Positions 7,742-16,686 of a DNA stretch of 52,697 nt are shown piece after piece (the first letter of the stretch is position 1; each line of letters begins with the position of its first letter). This stretch comes from Planktothrix serta PCC 8927 (lineage in GTDB: Bacteria > Cyanobacteriota > Cyanobacteriia > Cyanobacteriales > Microcoleaceae), in contig NZ_LR734870.1 in the NCBI RefSeq assembly GCF_900010725.2, positions 80,001-132,697 on the forward strand. Direction: 5' to 3'. The translations under genes were made by a program, and so were the position numbers. The notes under the pieces are model-generated. The model worked only from the letters and a program-made list of their open reading frames with translations, was not told the DNA's origin and searched no databases.

Positions 7742-9556
7742 ATGATGAAACATCACGTTTGTATTGCCGTTGGCATTAATCAATATCAATATCTGCAACC
7801 CTTAAACTATGCCCAAAAGGATGCAGAAGCTATCTATAAATTTTGGGTAGATGATGCTGGATTTCCTCAAGACAAGAGTTTATTGATCACCGATAACTCA
7901 CCCCAGGTGTCGAGGATGTCCACCTATCCCAGCCAAGAAAATATTTTAGATTGGGTTGAATCCTTCTGCAAAGAGCAATTGAGCCATGAGGATGTCCTCT
8001 GGTTTTTCTTTAGTGGCTATGGGTTTAGTAAAGAGGGACAGGACTACTTACTGCCCATTGATGGTAACCCAGCGCAGTTAGAAACAACGGGGATTCCCAT
8101 TCAAAAGTTGTTTGATAATCTTAAGGCTGCTCCAACGGATAAAATTTTAGTATTGTTGGATATTAACCGAAGTCAAGGATCGCACGCTGGGGAAAGTGTG
8201 GGAACTCAAACGGTCGAACTCGCCCGCCAGTTGCAAATTCCGACGATTTTATCTTGTCAGCCCGATGAGTTATCACGCGAAACGTCGGCTCTGCGGCAAG
8301 GATTCTTTACCTCGGCGTTATTGGAAGGGTTAAAGGCTGGAGAAACTTCAACCTTAGACCAATTAATCCAGTTTTTAGAGGTACGTTTACCGGAATTAAC
8401 CGAACAACATATCAGACCCAAACAAAATCCAGTATGCGCTGTGTATCCAGCCAATAAACGACTACAGGCACTTTTACCTGAAAATCGTCAGGTAGCAAGT
8501 GTTAGTTCTTCTAATGGTATGAGGGAAATGAATATGGCGACTGTAGAACCCTACCAGAATGGTAATGTTCCTGTATCTGAAGATCCTCTGAAAGTGTCTA
8601 CATCCTTAAATCGAGGGAATGGAGATCTGGGAACGCAGACGAATGAACCTGCTCCGAAAGAGGATTTGTCTTCAAATTCTGCAACTTCTGTACCGCAGAC
8701 GAACCCCGAATCTCCTGCACATTCAACAGAGGATACTATGACAGATAGTTCATTTTTACAACGGTTAATTCTTTGGAGTGGAGCAACGGCTCTGGTGCTC
8801 CTATTGGGTGTTTTTCTGACCAATAAACCTATATTTATCGGTCAAAAAACGGCTAAGTCTTCTATAGAAACTGCAACGGTTGTTCCGGCTTCAAAACCGA
8901 CATCAGCACCCGTCACGACAGAAACAGCACCCCCACCTCAAACTCCTCCTACTGCTGATCAGTTATTAATTCAATCAAAACTACTTTTAAAAGATACTTC
9001 GGCTTCGGGTTTTAGTAGAGCGATTTTTGTAGCCCGACAAATTCCTGATGGTGATCAGAAGTTTAAGGAAGCCCAAGCTGATATCGAACAATGGAGTCAA
9101 ACGATTCTGGATATAGCCGAAGGACGTGCTCAAAGTCAAAATTTACAAGGCGCGGTTGATGCTCTTAAGTTGCTCCCTGATGCTAATCCGGCGATTTATA
9201 AACAGGGGCAACAACAGCTTGAACAGTGGAATGCTCAGTTAGATCTACTGAACAATAATCAAGGAATTCTAAGCCAAGCTAAAGCTTTAATTAAGCCCGA
9301 TCAAGCTTCCTCTTATAGTAATGCGATCGCCCAAGCTGAACAAATTCCTGCGGATCAACCGGGATATTCAGAAGCTCAAAAATTAATTAATCAATGGGGA
9401 AATGAAATCTGGGAAATTGCTCAATCTCGTGCTCAGAAAAAACAATATACTAATGCCATTGAAGCGGCTGAATTAGTACCCCAAAATGCCTCTGCTTACC
9501 CCGCAGCCCAAAAAGCGATTCCAGACTGGAAAACAAAAGCCAAACAGAAGAAATAA
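7742..9556 (+). CDS. Caspase-like (peptidase C14) pseudo-protease with membrane anchor
   Basis: About 604 residues from the ATG pair at 7742/7745; an in-frame TTG at 7715 is a poorer start and lies in the RRXRR remnant. Residues 5-230 are a caspase p20-like domain (HVCIAVGINQYQ, NYAQKDAEAI). Both catalytic residues are replaced: the His of FSGHG is Tyr (FFFSGYG) and the Cys of LDxCRS is Asn (LLDINRSQGS). This matches the inactive YN class reported among cyanobacterial orthocaspases. A Ser/Thr/Pro-rich linker, one membrane segment (about residues 340-360, LVLLLGVFLTN) and a repeat domain follow, with three units around AIFVARQIPDG, AVDALKLLPDA and AIAQAEQIPAD. It is probably a membrane-anchored binding protein rather than a protease. 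Confidence 0.85.
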   Translation: MMKHHVCIAVGINQYQYLQPLNYAQKDAEAIYKFWVDDAGFPQDKSLLITDNSPQVSRMSTYPSQENILDWVESFCKEQLSHEDVLWFFFSGYGFSKEGQDYLLPIDGNPAQLETTGIPIQKLFDNLKAAPTDKILVLLDINRSQGSHAGESVGTQTVELARQLQIPTILSCQPDELSRETSALRQGFFTSALLEGLKAGETSTLDQLIQFLEVRLPELTEQHIRPKQNPVCAVYPANKRLQALLPENRQVASVSSSNGMREMNMATVEPYQNGNVPVSEDPLKVSTSLNRGNGDLGTQTNEPAPKEDLSSNSATSVPQTNPESPAHSTEDTMTDSSFLQRLILWSGATALVLLLGVFLTNKPIFIGQKTAKSSIETATVVPASKPTSAPVTTETAPPPQTPPTADQLLIQSKLLLKDTSASGFSRAIFVARQIPDGDQKFKEAQADIEQWSQTILDIAEGRAQSQNLQGAVDALKLLPDANPAIYKQGQQQLEQWNAQLDLLNNNQGILSQAKALIKPDQASSYSNAIAQAEQIPADQPGYSEAQKLINQWGNEIWEIAQSRAQKKQYTNAIEAAELVPQNASAYPAAQKAIPDWKTKAKQKK

Positions 9557-9560
9557 TCAG

Positions 9561-9703
9561 TAGGGAATAGGGAATAGGGAATGCAGTAAATCACCATTAC
9601 CTATTACCTATTTCCTCAACAGTCAACCGTCGTAGGGGCGGGGTTCTCCCGCCCGTAGCCGTCAACAGTTAACAGTCAACCGTCAACCGTCAACAGCCAA
9701 CAC
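9561..9703. repeat. Mixed heptanucleotide repeat tract
   Basis: Copies of GGGAATA (from 9564), ATTACCT, and, on the right, CAACAGT/CAACCGT units. The hairpin at 9632-9658 interrupts the tract. The right end runs into the last codons of msrA. Confidence 0.8.
9632..9658. repeat. GC-rich hairpin repeat between convergent genes
   Basis: GTAGGGGCGGG, loop GTTCT, CCCGCCC, GTAG: a perfect 7-bp GGGCGGG/CCCGCCC stem with partial outer pairing. It lies between the converging caspase-like and msrA genes and could act as a terminator in either direction, although there is no T tract. It looks like a dispersed repeat. Confidence 0.6.
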
Positions 9704-10346
9704 TCGATTCTGGAAGTTTTACCTGAGTTCCACCTAAACCACAATAACCATTAGGATTTTTGGCTAAATATTGTTGATGGTAACTTTCAGCGTAATAAAA
9801 TTCGGGTGCTTCCAGAATTTCTGTTGTGATTGTGCCAAGACCTGCTTGTTTAAGGGCAGTTTCATAGGCATCCCGTGAGGCTTCAGCTAATTCACGTTGT
9901 TTATCGGTATAAGTATAAATTCCTGAACGGTATTGTGTCCCCACATCGTTACCCTGACGCATTCCCTGAGTCGGGTTATGGCTTTCCCAAAAAACTTTAA
10001 GCAATTGTTCATAACTGATGATTTTGGGATCATAGACGACTCGCACCACTTCGTTATGTCCCGTTAACCCGCTACAAACTTCTTCATAGGTGGGGTTAGG
10101 GGTAATTCCGGCTGCATAACCAACGGCGGTACTAAAGACCCCTTCCTGTTGCCAAAACCGACGTTCTGCACCCCAAAAACAACCCATACCCAATATCACC
10201 ATTTCTAAGCCTGCGGGAAAGGGCGGTTTGAGGGGATTGCCGTTAACATAATGTTTATCGGGTACAGGCATCGCTTCCGTCCGTCCAGGTAAGGCATCGG
10301 AGGGGGAAGGCATTTTCAGCTTTTTACCGAGTCCAAAGATGTACAT
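9690..10346 (-). CDS. msrA: Peptide methionine sulfoxide reductase MsrA
   Basis: A 218-residue MsrA that reduces methionine-S-sulfoxide in proteins and free methionine, using thioredoxin. The catalytic Cys56 lies in [14 protein letters not shown], the substrate-site residues in [15 protein letters not shown] and the conserved end [13 protein letters not shown] (Cys202, likely resolving) follow. There is no signal peptide, and the N-terminal 45 residues are a typical cyanobacterial/plant-type extension. The last codons, ending VGC and TGA, lie inside the heptanucleotide repeat tract (TGTTGAC), so the repeat has supplied the stop codon and perhaps the last cysteine. Gene order suggests a single-gene unit. 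Confidence 0.96.
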   Translation of the reverse strand: MYIFGLGKKLKMPSPSDALPGRTEAMPVPDKHYVNGNPLKPPFPAGLEMVILGMGCFWGAERRFWQQEGVFSTAVGYAAGITPNPTYEEVCSGLTGHNEVVRVVYDPKIISYEQLLKVFWESHNPTQGMRQGNDVGTQYRSGIYTYTDKQRELAEASRDAYETALKQAGLGTITTEILEAPEFYYAESYHQQYLAKNPNGYCGLGGTQVKLPESSVGC

Positions 10347-10433
10347 GATTGAATAGATTTGTGAAGGATAGCTTTACACTCCTTAATATTAACGTTTTTA
10401 TCGGGAGGGTTGCTAACCGAGAAACCGGATTTT

Positions 10434-11990
10434 TCAAGATTGATGATTAATTTTTTGATGAATCGCGTTAATAATTTGTTCTTCCTCCGGGGTGATAACT
10501 TTATCTAAATCAGCAATTTTCTGATATTTAGCTAAAAGTGCCAGGGCAAAATCTGGATTAATTTGTTCGAGTAAACTGTTTAAATCCGGTGGAGAATTAA
10601 GGTTTTTAGAAATGACTTCTAAAGAATTTAAACTCAGAGGAGCATTTTGTAATTGGGGGAGAATTTTTTCTAAAGTTTGATCAGGATTTCGAGCTAAAAT
10701 AATATGAATTAAAATTTGATCCATAATCGCTTCTTGAGCGATCGCAGTTTCTAAATATTTTTCACTTTCAAACTGGACTGTTTCTAAACTTACACCCTTT
10801 TTATCTTGATATAAATTGGATTCATAAAAGCGACAAGCTGCATATCCCAAAGCATAAAGTATTGCAGCATTGGTACTGACACTAATGATAGTCCCAGCGA
10901 AAGGCACATCTTCTAATAAACTTAATCCTAATTTTATGGCTGAATTACTCCCTAATGCTAAACTAAAAATCGCTAAAGCTTCATCTTTTCTGATCGGTTC
11001 ATAAAGATCTAGATCATAAGCATAAGCAATTTGATAAATCATTTCAAATTCTAAGGTTGTATTGTTAGAAAAATCGGCTCCCATTAGAGTAGCGAGTCTT
11101 TCAGATACAAGTTTTGACGCTATTTCAGAACTTCCCAAAGCCAGAACTTTTGAAACCATAATTCGATGGCTAATTTGGCTAGAAGATTCATGAGGATATT
11201 GAGCTTTTAGCTGTTTAACTTCTGTTTCTACTTTCTCTAAATCAATTTTTTCAATAATTTCTAATATTTTATCTACATTTAGAGTTTTAATTAAGGATTT
11301 AAGCAAAGGATTATTACTCATAAAATCCAAAATACCCGGTGTAGGGGTAGTTTTTGAAGTTGGATTTTTTACTGATTTTTTAAGATTAAAAATATTCTCA
11401 ACATTAAAAATATTTTTAACGGCAACTTTCCCCCCTTGCATAACGGTATTGCTAATATTTTCAACACTACCCTTAATATTAACCGCAGTTTCAATCACAG
11501 ATTGTCCGGCGTGAGTCGTGGTATTACTAACGGTTTCAGTTACAGTATTTTTAACTTGTTCCGTAGCGTCTGAAATAGAATTAAATAATAGCTCAAAACC
11601 CATAAATTTTGAGGTTATAGATTCGGTTGAATTCTGAGATTTTGAAGAATTAGGGTTATTTTCTGATAACTGATGAATGGAATTTAGATCGATTTCTTCT
11701 TGCCAATCTGGAAAATCATCACCGATTCTTTTATTATAAATAATAACTTGTGTAATAGAATCTGAAATAATGTGATTTAGAAGAGAAGTACAGAGCCATT
11801 CTACTAAAACTGTTTGAGGAATAATTTTTTCTGCTTCAAACATTAATTTGAGACAGTTTTTACTTAATGTAGCTTTAACAGTAATCCTTTTGGGTTCTAA
11901 ATGACGATTGAGTAAAATAGCGATCGCTTTGGGATTTCCCTGTTTAGCGAGTTCTAGTAAATTGGGTTTGCTGGTTTCTGTTTCCGTCAT
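10434..11990 (-). CDS. Unknown 518-residue helical protein with a cyanobacterial N-terminal domain
   Basis: The ATG at 11990 (MTETETSKP) is preferred; the open frame extends 11 hydrophobic residues further to 12023. Residues 8-110 form a domain I have seen at the start of several cyanobacterial proteins (LAKQGNPKAIAILLNR, ending IGDDFPDWQEEIDL). Residues 130-215 are a helical low-complexity stretch of Val/Thr/Asn repeats (VKNTVTETVSNTTTHAG). Residues 255-420 are helical with a hydrophobic hairpin (LLEDVPFAGTIISVSTNA, LGYAACRFYE), a little like EcsC or DUF697 membrane-associated proteins; that similarity is weak. The last 100 residues are helical. It stands alone between msrA and the fructosamine kinase gene. 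Function unknown. Confidence 0.75.
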   Translation of the reverse strand: MTETETSKPNLLELAKQGNPKAIAILLNRHLEPKRITVKATLSKNCLKLMFEAEKIIPQTVLVEWLCTSLLNHIISDSITQVIIYNKRIGDDFPDWQEEIDLNSIHQLSENNPNSSKSQNSTESITSKFMGFELLFNSISDATEQVKNTVTETVSNTTTHAGQSVIETAVNIKGSVENISNTVMQGGKVAVKNIFNVENIFNLKKSVKNPTSKTTPTPGILDFMSNNPLLKSLIKTLNVDKILEIIEKIDLEKVETEVKQLKAQYPHESSSQISHRIMVSKVLALGSSEIASKLVSERLATLMGADFSNNTTLEFEMIYQIAYAYDLDLYEPIRKDEALAIFSLALGSNSAIKLGLSLLEDVPFAGTIISVSTNAAILYALGYAACRFYESNLYQDKKGVSLETVQFESEKYLETAIAQEAIMDQILIHIILARNPDQTLEKILPQLQNAPLSLNSLEVISKNLNSPPDLNSLLEQINPDFALALLAKYQKIADLDKVITPEEEQIINAIHQKINHQS

Positions 11991-12129
11991 GGTGATGTTA
12001 ATACTAAGGGATAGAAAAAACAATTTTAAGTTTAAGTTAACAGTTTATAATTTTAAAATCCACCGTATATTTACGGATTTTTTTAAAGTTTGATACAATA
12101 AGTTAGAAAAATATTAAAGTGTTTAAAGC

Positions 12130-13017
12130 ATGATGTGGGATCAAATTGCGGAACAGATTAGTCAAGCCACAGGAGAACGGTTTCAAATTAGCGATCGCCG
12201 TTCCGTTAGCGGCGGCTGTATTAATCAAGGATATCAGATTAGTAATGGTTCACGCCATTATTTTATTAAACTTAATCAAGCTTCTGAATTTGCCATGTTT
12301 GAAGCCGAAGCTTTAGGGGTTGAACAAATGTGGGAAACCCAAACTATTCGAGTTCCTAAACCGATTTGTTGGGGAACTGTTGGCAATTCCGCTTATTTAG
12401 TATTAGAATGGCTAGAGTTAGGAGGAAAAAATCATCCTTCAGCCTGGGAAGAAATGGGACAAAAATTAGCGTTACTGCATCAGTGGACACCTGCGCCAAA
12501 TTACCCTGGTTATCAGAAATTTGGATGGGAAATTAATAATACAATTGGCTCTACCCTTCAAATTAATACTTGGAAAAATAGTTGGGCTGAATTTTGGCAA
12601 GAACATCGAATTGGCTATCAATTAAAACTGGCTCAACGGCGGGGAGGCAATTTTGAACAAGGAGAAAAATTATTGAATAAAATTCCCGATATTTTAGGAG
12701 ATTATCATCCCAAACCTTCTCTTGTTCATGGAGATTTATGGGGAGGAAATGCTTCCGTTACGTCTGAGGGAAAACCTGTTATTTTTGATCCAGCTACTTA
12801 TTTTGGAGATCGAGAAGTTGATCTCGCAATGACTGAATTATTTGGCGGTTTTCCAGCCGCCTTTTATCAAGGTTATGATCAAATTTTTCCGTTAGAGTCA
12901 GGTTATGAACGGCGGAAAATATTATACAATCTCTACCATATTTTAAATCATTTTAACCTCTTTGGAGGGGGTTATGGAACCCAAGCGAATCAGATGATTC
13001 GGGAGATTTTACGCTAA
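12130..13017 (+). CDS. Fructosamine kinase family protein
   Basis: A 295-residue kinase of the fructosamine/ketosamine-3-kinase family, fold related to choline and aminoglycoside kinases. It has the glycine-rich start (VSGGCINQGYQI), an ATP-binding Lys (HYFIKLNQ), the catalytic loop LVHGDLWGGN with its Asp and Asn, and the metal-binding Asp in VIFDPATYFGDREVDLAM. The family phosphorylates sugars attached to protein amino groups so that they come off, which is a protein repair reaction. Two ATG codons lie side by side; either may start. It is divergent from the unknown gene at 10434-11990 with an AT-rich gap of 139 bp that probably carries both promoters. Length is normal. Confidence 0.92.
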   Translation: MMWDQIAEQISQATGERFQISDRRSVSGGCINQGYQISNGSRHYFIKLNQASEFAMFEAEALGVEQMWETQTIRVPKPICWGTVGNSAYLVLEWLELGGKNHPSAWEEMGQKLALLHQWTPAPNYPGYQKFGWEINNTIGSTLQINTWKNSWAEFWQEHRIGYQLKLAQRRGGNFEQGEKLLNKIPDILGDYHPKPSLVHGDLWGGNASVTSEGKPVIFDPATYFGDREVDLAMTELFGGFPAAFYQGYDQIFPLESGYERRKILYNLYHILNHFNLFGGGYGTQANQMIREILR

Positions 13018-13069
13018 ACTGTGGGTATACAATCTGTTCAACAAAAACAAAGCCCCTATATCCAGTTAA

Positions 13070-13725
13070 TTCAATGATTTAAACAGGATTTTCTCAAGGA
13101 AAATTTTATGGGAAGTTAAACAATATCAACAGCAATTAAAACAATGGGCAAATTTTGAACTACGGGAGGCAATTCAGGGTCAAGAAGCTCTTGAAGTTTG
13201 GCAAGCTTGGGAACTGCACCTGATTGGGATGGGTATGCGAATACCTGTGATTAATGGTTATGAAGCTACAAAACAGATTAAATCGACTACAAAAGGTCAA
13301 GCAACTGTGATTATTGCTTTAACAGCTAGTACCTTAGAAGAGGAACGAGCCGTTGCTTTATCATCAGGATGTGATGATTTTGTGCGAAAACCGTTTCGTG
13401 AGCAAATCATTTTAGAAAAGATTGCTCAACATCTGGGAGTAAGCTATGTGTATGAACCCGAAGTGCTAACTGCTTCTACCGTATCAGAAGCCGTCCTAAC
13501 GGAACTGAACTCTACGGTTTTAGCACAACTGTCTTTAGAATGGTTAACTCAAGTGCATCATGCTGCTAAAGCCGTAAATGCCAAGCAACTCTTGAAATTG
13601 ATTGACCAACTCCCCCCAATCAAACCCCTATTGTCAATGCTTTGCGAACTAAAATCAATCGATTTGCATTTGAAGAAATTGTAGAAATGACCGCAAAAGC
13701 ATTAACTCATGATACTGATTACTGA
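13070..13725 (+). pseudogene. Decayed response-regulator end of a hybrid histidine kinase
   Basis: One open frame (13070-13684) reads from ELREAIQGQEALEVWQ through a receiver domain and a helical tail. The front of the receiver (beta 1, the acidic pair) is missing and replaced by unrelated residues (LKQWANFELREA), so a deletion joins two parts. The phosphorylation site is lost: family members read M-D-M-R-M-P, here GMGMRIPV. The Lys of the active site is kept (FVRKPF). Near 13630 the frame shifts: the other frame gives NALRTKINRFAFEEIVEMT, a normal family end, and stops at 13725. Only a peptide from the ATG at 13229 could still be made, and it could not take a phosphoryl group. Confidence 0.8.
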
Positions 13726-13740
13726 TTTCTGTATTGTCTA

Positions 13741-15543
13741 ATGAATGACGTTCAATTTGATAGCCCAATTGCTAATATTTTGATTGTTGATGATACACCT
13801 GATAATTTATATCTGTTGTCAGCGATGTTAACAGAACAGGGGTATGATGTCCGATGCGTAATTAATGGTTCTTCGGCTATTATGGGAGCAATTGCTGACC
13901 CACCGGATTTAATTTTGTTAGATATTCGGATGCCACAAATGAGTGGATATGATGTTTGTACACAGTTGAAAGCCTCAGAACGTACCCGTGATATTCCTGT
14001 CATTTTTTTAAGTGCCTTAAATGAAGTTTTTGATAAAATTCAAGCTTTTGAAGTCGGAGGCGTAGACTATATTACCAAACCCTTTGAAATTCGAGAAGTT
14101 CTAGCCCGAATTAAAAATCAACTGAATTTAAAAGCTGCAAAATCTGAAATTCAAAAGCTAAATACAGAATTAGAAGAACGAGTTCAAGAACGCACAAAAG
14201 AACTAGGTCGAGCCAATTTGAGATTGCTACACATGGCTTCCCATGATGCACTCACAGGTTTACCGAATCGAGTGTTTTTTATGGAACGATTGATGGCAGT
14301 TTTGGCTTATACTCATACCCATCCTAAGTCTCAGTTTGGGGTCTTATTTCTCGATTGTGATGACTTTAAAATAGTCAATGATTCTTTGGGTCATTTAGCC
14401 GGAGACCAATTATTAAAGGCTGTGGCGCGACGATTATCCGCTTGTATTCATCCAAATTATACGTTAGCTCGATTTGAAGGAGATGAGTTTACCGTCCTAT
14501 TAGAACAGATTGAATCGATTGATGAAGCCACGTTATTAGCTCAAGCGATTCAACACGCTTTAAGTCAGCCATTTTTACTCTATCAACATGAAGTTTTTAT
14601 TAATACCAGTATAGGCATTGTTTTAGGAACCGTAGAATATCAACAGCCCGAACATTTACTGCGAGATGCAGATACAGCCATGTATCAAGCTAAAGCATCA
14701 GGAAAAGCCCGTTATGAAGTCTTTAATCGGGAAATGCACACTCGCGCTTTAACTCGTTTAAAGTTAGAAAATGACCTAAGACGTGCGATTGACCGTCAAG
14801 AATTTATTGTTTATTATCAACCTATTATTTGCTTGTCAACGGGTCAAATTAGCAGTTTAGAAGCTTTAGTTCGTTGGAAACATCCCCAACAGGGTTTAGT
14901 TCGACCCGATCATTTTATTCCCGTTGCTGAAGCAACAGGTTTAATTATTCCCCTGGGATTATGGGTTTTAGAAAAGTCCTGCAATCAACTGAAGTTTTGG
15001 CAACAACAAGCGATACAACGAGGAGAAATATTTGACATCACAATCAGCGTTAATTTATCCGTTAAACAATTTTCTCAACCTGGTTTAATTGAACAAATTG
15101 ATCGGGTTCTCGAAAGTTTAGAATTGGATAGTAAAAATTTAAAATTAGAAATTACAGAAAGTGCGATTATGGATAATCCCGATTTAGCATCGGAGATATT
15201 TCAACAACTTAAAGCCCGTAAAATTCAGTTAAGCTTAGATGACTTTGGTACTGGATATTCTTCCTTAAGTTATTTACACCGCTTTCCTTTAGATATCCTG
15301 AAAATTGATCGATCTTTTATTAGCAATTTGGATTCTATGGAAAAAAATTTAGAAGTTGTTCAAGCCATTCTCAACCTCGCCCATCATTTAGGCATGAGTG
15401 TGGTAGCTGAAGGCATTGAAACCCAGGAACAATTATCCTTACTGCGGCTTTTAGGCTGTGAATTGGGTCAAGGTTACTTATTCGCTCAACCTTTAGACCC
15501 ACAAGCTACAGAAACGCTGTTTTTATCTCATCCCCAATGGTAA
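13741..15543 (+). CDS. Response regulator with GGDEF and EAL domains (c-di-GMP)
   Basis: A 600-residue protein: receiver (residues 10-130, Asp61 in LLDIRMPQ, Lys in DYITKPFE), a coiled coil (135-160), GGDEF domain (165-325) and EAL domain (340-595). The GGDEF motif reads EGDEF in ARFEGDEFTVLL, so cyclase activity is doubtful, while the rest of the domain is normal. The EAL side has all the usual pieces: LEALVRW, ITESAIM, DDFGTGYSSL, KIDRSFI and VAEGIETQ, so c-di-GMP hydrolysis under phosphorelay control is the likely output. It follows the decayed kinase fragment, which may once have been its partner. No partner kinase remains next to it. Confidence 0.93.
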   Translation: MNDVQFDSPIANILIVDDTPDNLYLLSAMLTEQGYDVRCVINGSSAIMGAIADPPDLILLDIRMPQMSGYDVCTQLKASERTRDIPVIFLSALNEVFDKIQAFEVGGVDYITKPFEIREVLARIKNQLNLKAAKSEIQKLNTELEERVQERTKELGRANLRLLHMASHDALTGLPNRVFFMERLMAVLAYTHTHPKSQFGVLFLDCDDFKIVNDSLGHLAGDQLLKAVARRLSACIHPNYTLARFEGDEFTVLLEQIESIDEATLLAQAIQHALSQPFLLYQHEVFINTSIGIVLGTVEYQQPEHLLRDADTAMYQAKASGKARYEVFNREMHTRALTRLKLENDLRRAIDRQEFIVYYQPIICLSTGQISSLEALVRWKHPQQGLVRPDHFIPVAEATGLIIPLGLWVLEKSCNQLKFWQQQAIQRGEIFDITISVNLSVKQFSQPGLIEQIDRVLESLELDSKNLKLEITESAIMDNPDLASEIFQQLKARKIQLSLDDFGTGYSSLSYLHRFPLDILKIDRSFISNLDSMEKNLEVVQAILNLAHHLGMSVVAEGIETQEQLSLLRLLGCELGQGYLFAQPLDPQATETLFLSHPQW

Positions 15544-15551
15544 TCCTAAAG

Positions 15552-15577
15552 AAAAAAATTTTCCTCTCAAATTTTTT
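15552..15577. terminator. Possible A/T-only bidirectional terminator
   Basis: AAAAAATTT, a short loop (TCCTCTC), AAATTTTTT: a 9-bp perfect stem of A and T only in the 35 bp between two converging genes. With a run of T on either strand it could stop transcription both ways, but the stem is weak. Confidence 0.35.
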
Positions 15578-15578
15578 A

Positions 15579-15812
15579 TTAAGGTAAAAATTGCCAAGCT
15601 TGGGTGACTAATTCACTCAACCAAAGCCGTTGTTCTCCATTGAGAACACTATCATCAGCCAAAACCTCAGCTTTGAGATCTTCTAAAGATTGTTGACGCG
15701 ATCGCGCAATTTTAATTACACCTGCGAGAGCCGTCGCTACTAACTCATCGCTAACAGGTTGCTGCCGCAGGGCAATCATTTCTTGAGGACTGGAGGGAAT
15801 TGGATAGTTCAT
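15579..15812 (-). CDS. Conserved cyanobacterial protein, about 77 residues
   Basis: The first good start is the ATG at 15812 (MNYPIPSSPQEM); the frame is open up to a TTG at 15836. It is a small, soluble, largely helical protein with a conserved look (SDELVATALAGVIKIARS, then LVTQAWQFLP at the end). I know no function. It converges on the c-di-GMP regulator and is divergent from the fra operon. A HIP1 octamer near 15701 lies inside the coding region. Confidence 0.65.
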   Translation of the reverse strand: MNYPIPSSPQEMIALRQQPVSDELVATALAGVIKIARSRQQSLEDLKAEVLADDSVLNGEQRLWLSELVTQAWQFLP

Positions 15813-16157
15813 GGTGTGAGGGGGAGGGTTAAACAAAGGACACAGAGCAGAGTTAAAGTCAGAAGTAGATTCTACAGGTTGGGAAGTGCCAATTAAAACA
15901 AAAATAACAAGTTTCTACAAATTATAAACTTTTTGAAAAAATTTTTAGCATAAACAGGGGGGAGACTGCGCCCTGATCCGATCAGGGATCAGCTACGTTA
16001 CACTAATTAATCAATAGATTTAATCTAAATTTATGCAACCTCCTGTCAGTTCAGGTTTTCAATGGGAATTTTCTATTGTTGAGGAAAGGGAACCTGCTTC
16101 AGAGACTTTATCTCATTCTCTCCCTGTTCCCTATTACCTGTTCCCTCCTATAACAGT
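15813..16157. other. Intergenic region upstream of the fra operon
   Basis: About 345 bp that must hold the fra promoter. It contains a short dyad (15971-15987) and a few CTGTTCC/CTATTAC repeat units at about 16118-16147, just before the FraC start. A 45-codon open frame at 16034 overlaps the repeats and is not convincing. No clear -35/-10 pair seen. Confidence 0.5.
15971..15987. promoter_or_regulatory. Perfect 8-bp dyad, possible operator
   Basis: CCCTGATC-C-GATCAGGG. The one-base centre makes an RNA hairpin unlikely, so a dimeric regulator site is the better reading. It lies 170 bp upstream of fraC. No regulator is assigned. Confidence 0.3.
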
Positions 16158-16664
16158 ATGCCAATTATAATCGCCTTGAGAGTCATTTTATTAAGAATCC
16201 TACGGCTTTTATTCTCAATCATGATTGAAGCCTGGATTTTCAAGAAAAGCTTTAATATCTCCCCAAAATTGAGCGTACAATATGCGATGGCTCTCAATTT
16301 ATTGGCGAATTCCTGTGAATGGATTGTCTTTTTAAATGCGGAAACTGTGTTTCCAGCAGAAGCCCGAAAAGAATTAATTTATTATTTGCTAGTAGAACAA
16401 ATTCAGGAAACCTCCCCTTCGATTTTTTTATTAACGGCTTTTAATTTTACTTTATTACTCTTTATTAAATGGATGGGATTTGAAACCTTAAAAATTTTAT
16501 TAAGTAAAGATATCCCTAAAATTACCCAAGTCTTTCAAGGTATTCCCGAAGGTAATCTTCAAATGACTAAAAAATATAAAGATTTTAGAGTTATCTTAAT
16601 TGCCCACACCTTAAGTTATTCCCTGTTTTTAGGATTAGTATTTACCTTATTAATATTAGAATAA
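16158..16664 (+). CDS. fraC: Filament integrity protein FraC
   Basis: A 168-residue membrane protein with hydrophobic segments at about residues 5-25, 40-60, 88-112 and 145-166. It matches the FraC pattern as I remember it from Anabaena: an I-E-A motif after the first segment (IEAWIFKKSF), a short loop, then a W-I-V-F segment and P-A-E-A-R-K-E-L-I-Y-Y. In Anabaena FraC and FraD sit at the septum between cells and are needed for filament integrity and molecular exchange. It heads a three-gene run with fraD (22 bp) and fraE, the same order as in Anabaena. The ATG overlaps repeat-rich DNA upstream. Confidence 0.85.
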   Translation: MPIIIALRVILLRILRLLFSIMIEAWIFKKSFNISPKLSVQYAMALNLLANSCEWIVFLNAETVFPAEARKELIYYLLVEQIQETSPSIFLLTAFNFTLLLFIKWMGFETLKILLSKDIPKITQVFQGIPEGNLQMTKKYKDFRVILIAHTLSYSLFLGLVFTLLILE

Positions 16665-16686
16665 TTTCCTAAATCTATATTTTATT

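Noticed and set aside
13741-15543. Diguanylate cyclase activity of the first regulator
   Set aside because: Motif reads EGDEF; activity cannot be claimed from sequence.
16034-16171. 45-codon open frame before fraC
   Set aside because: It includes heptanucleotide repeat DNA, overlaps the fraC start, and has no recognisable family.
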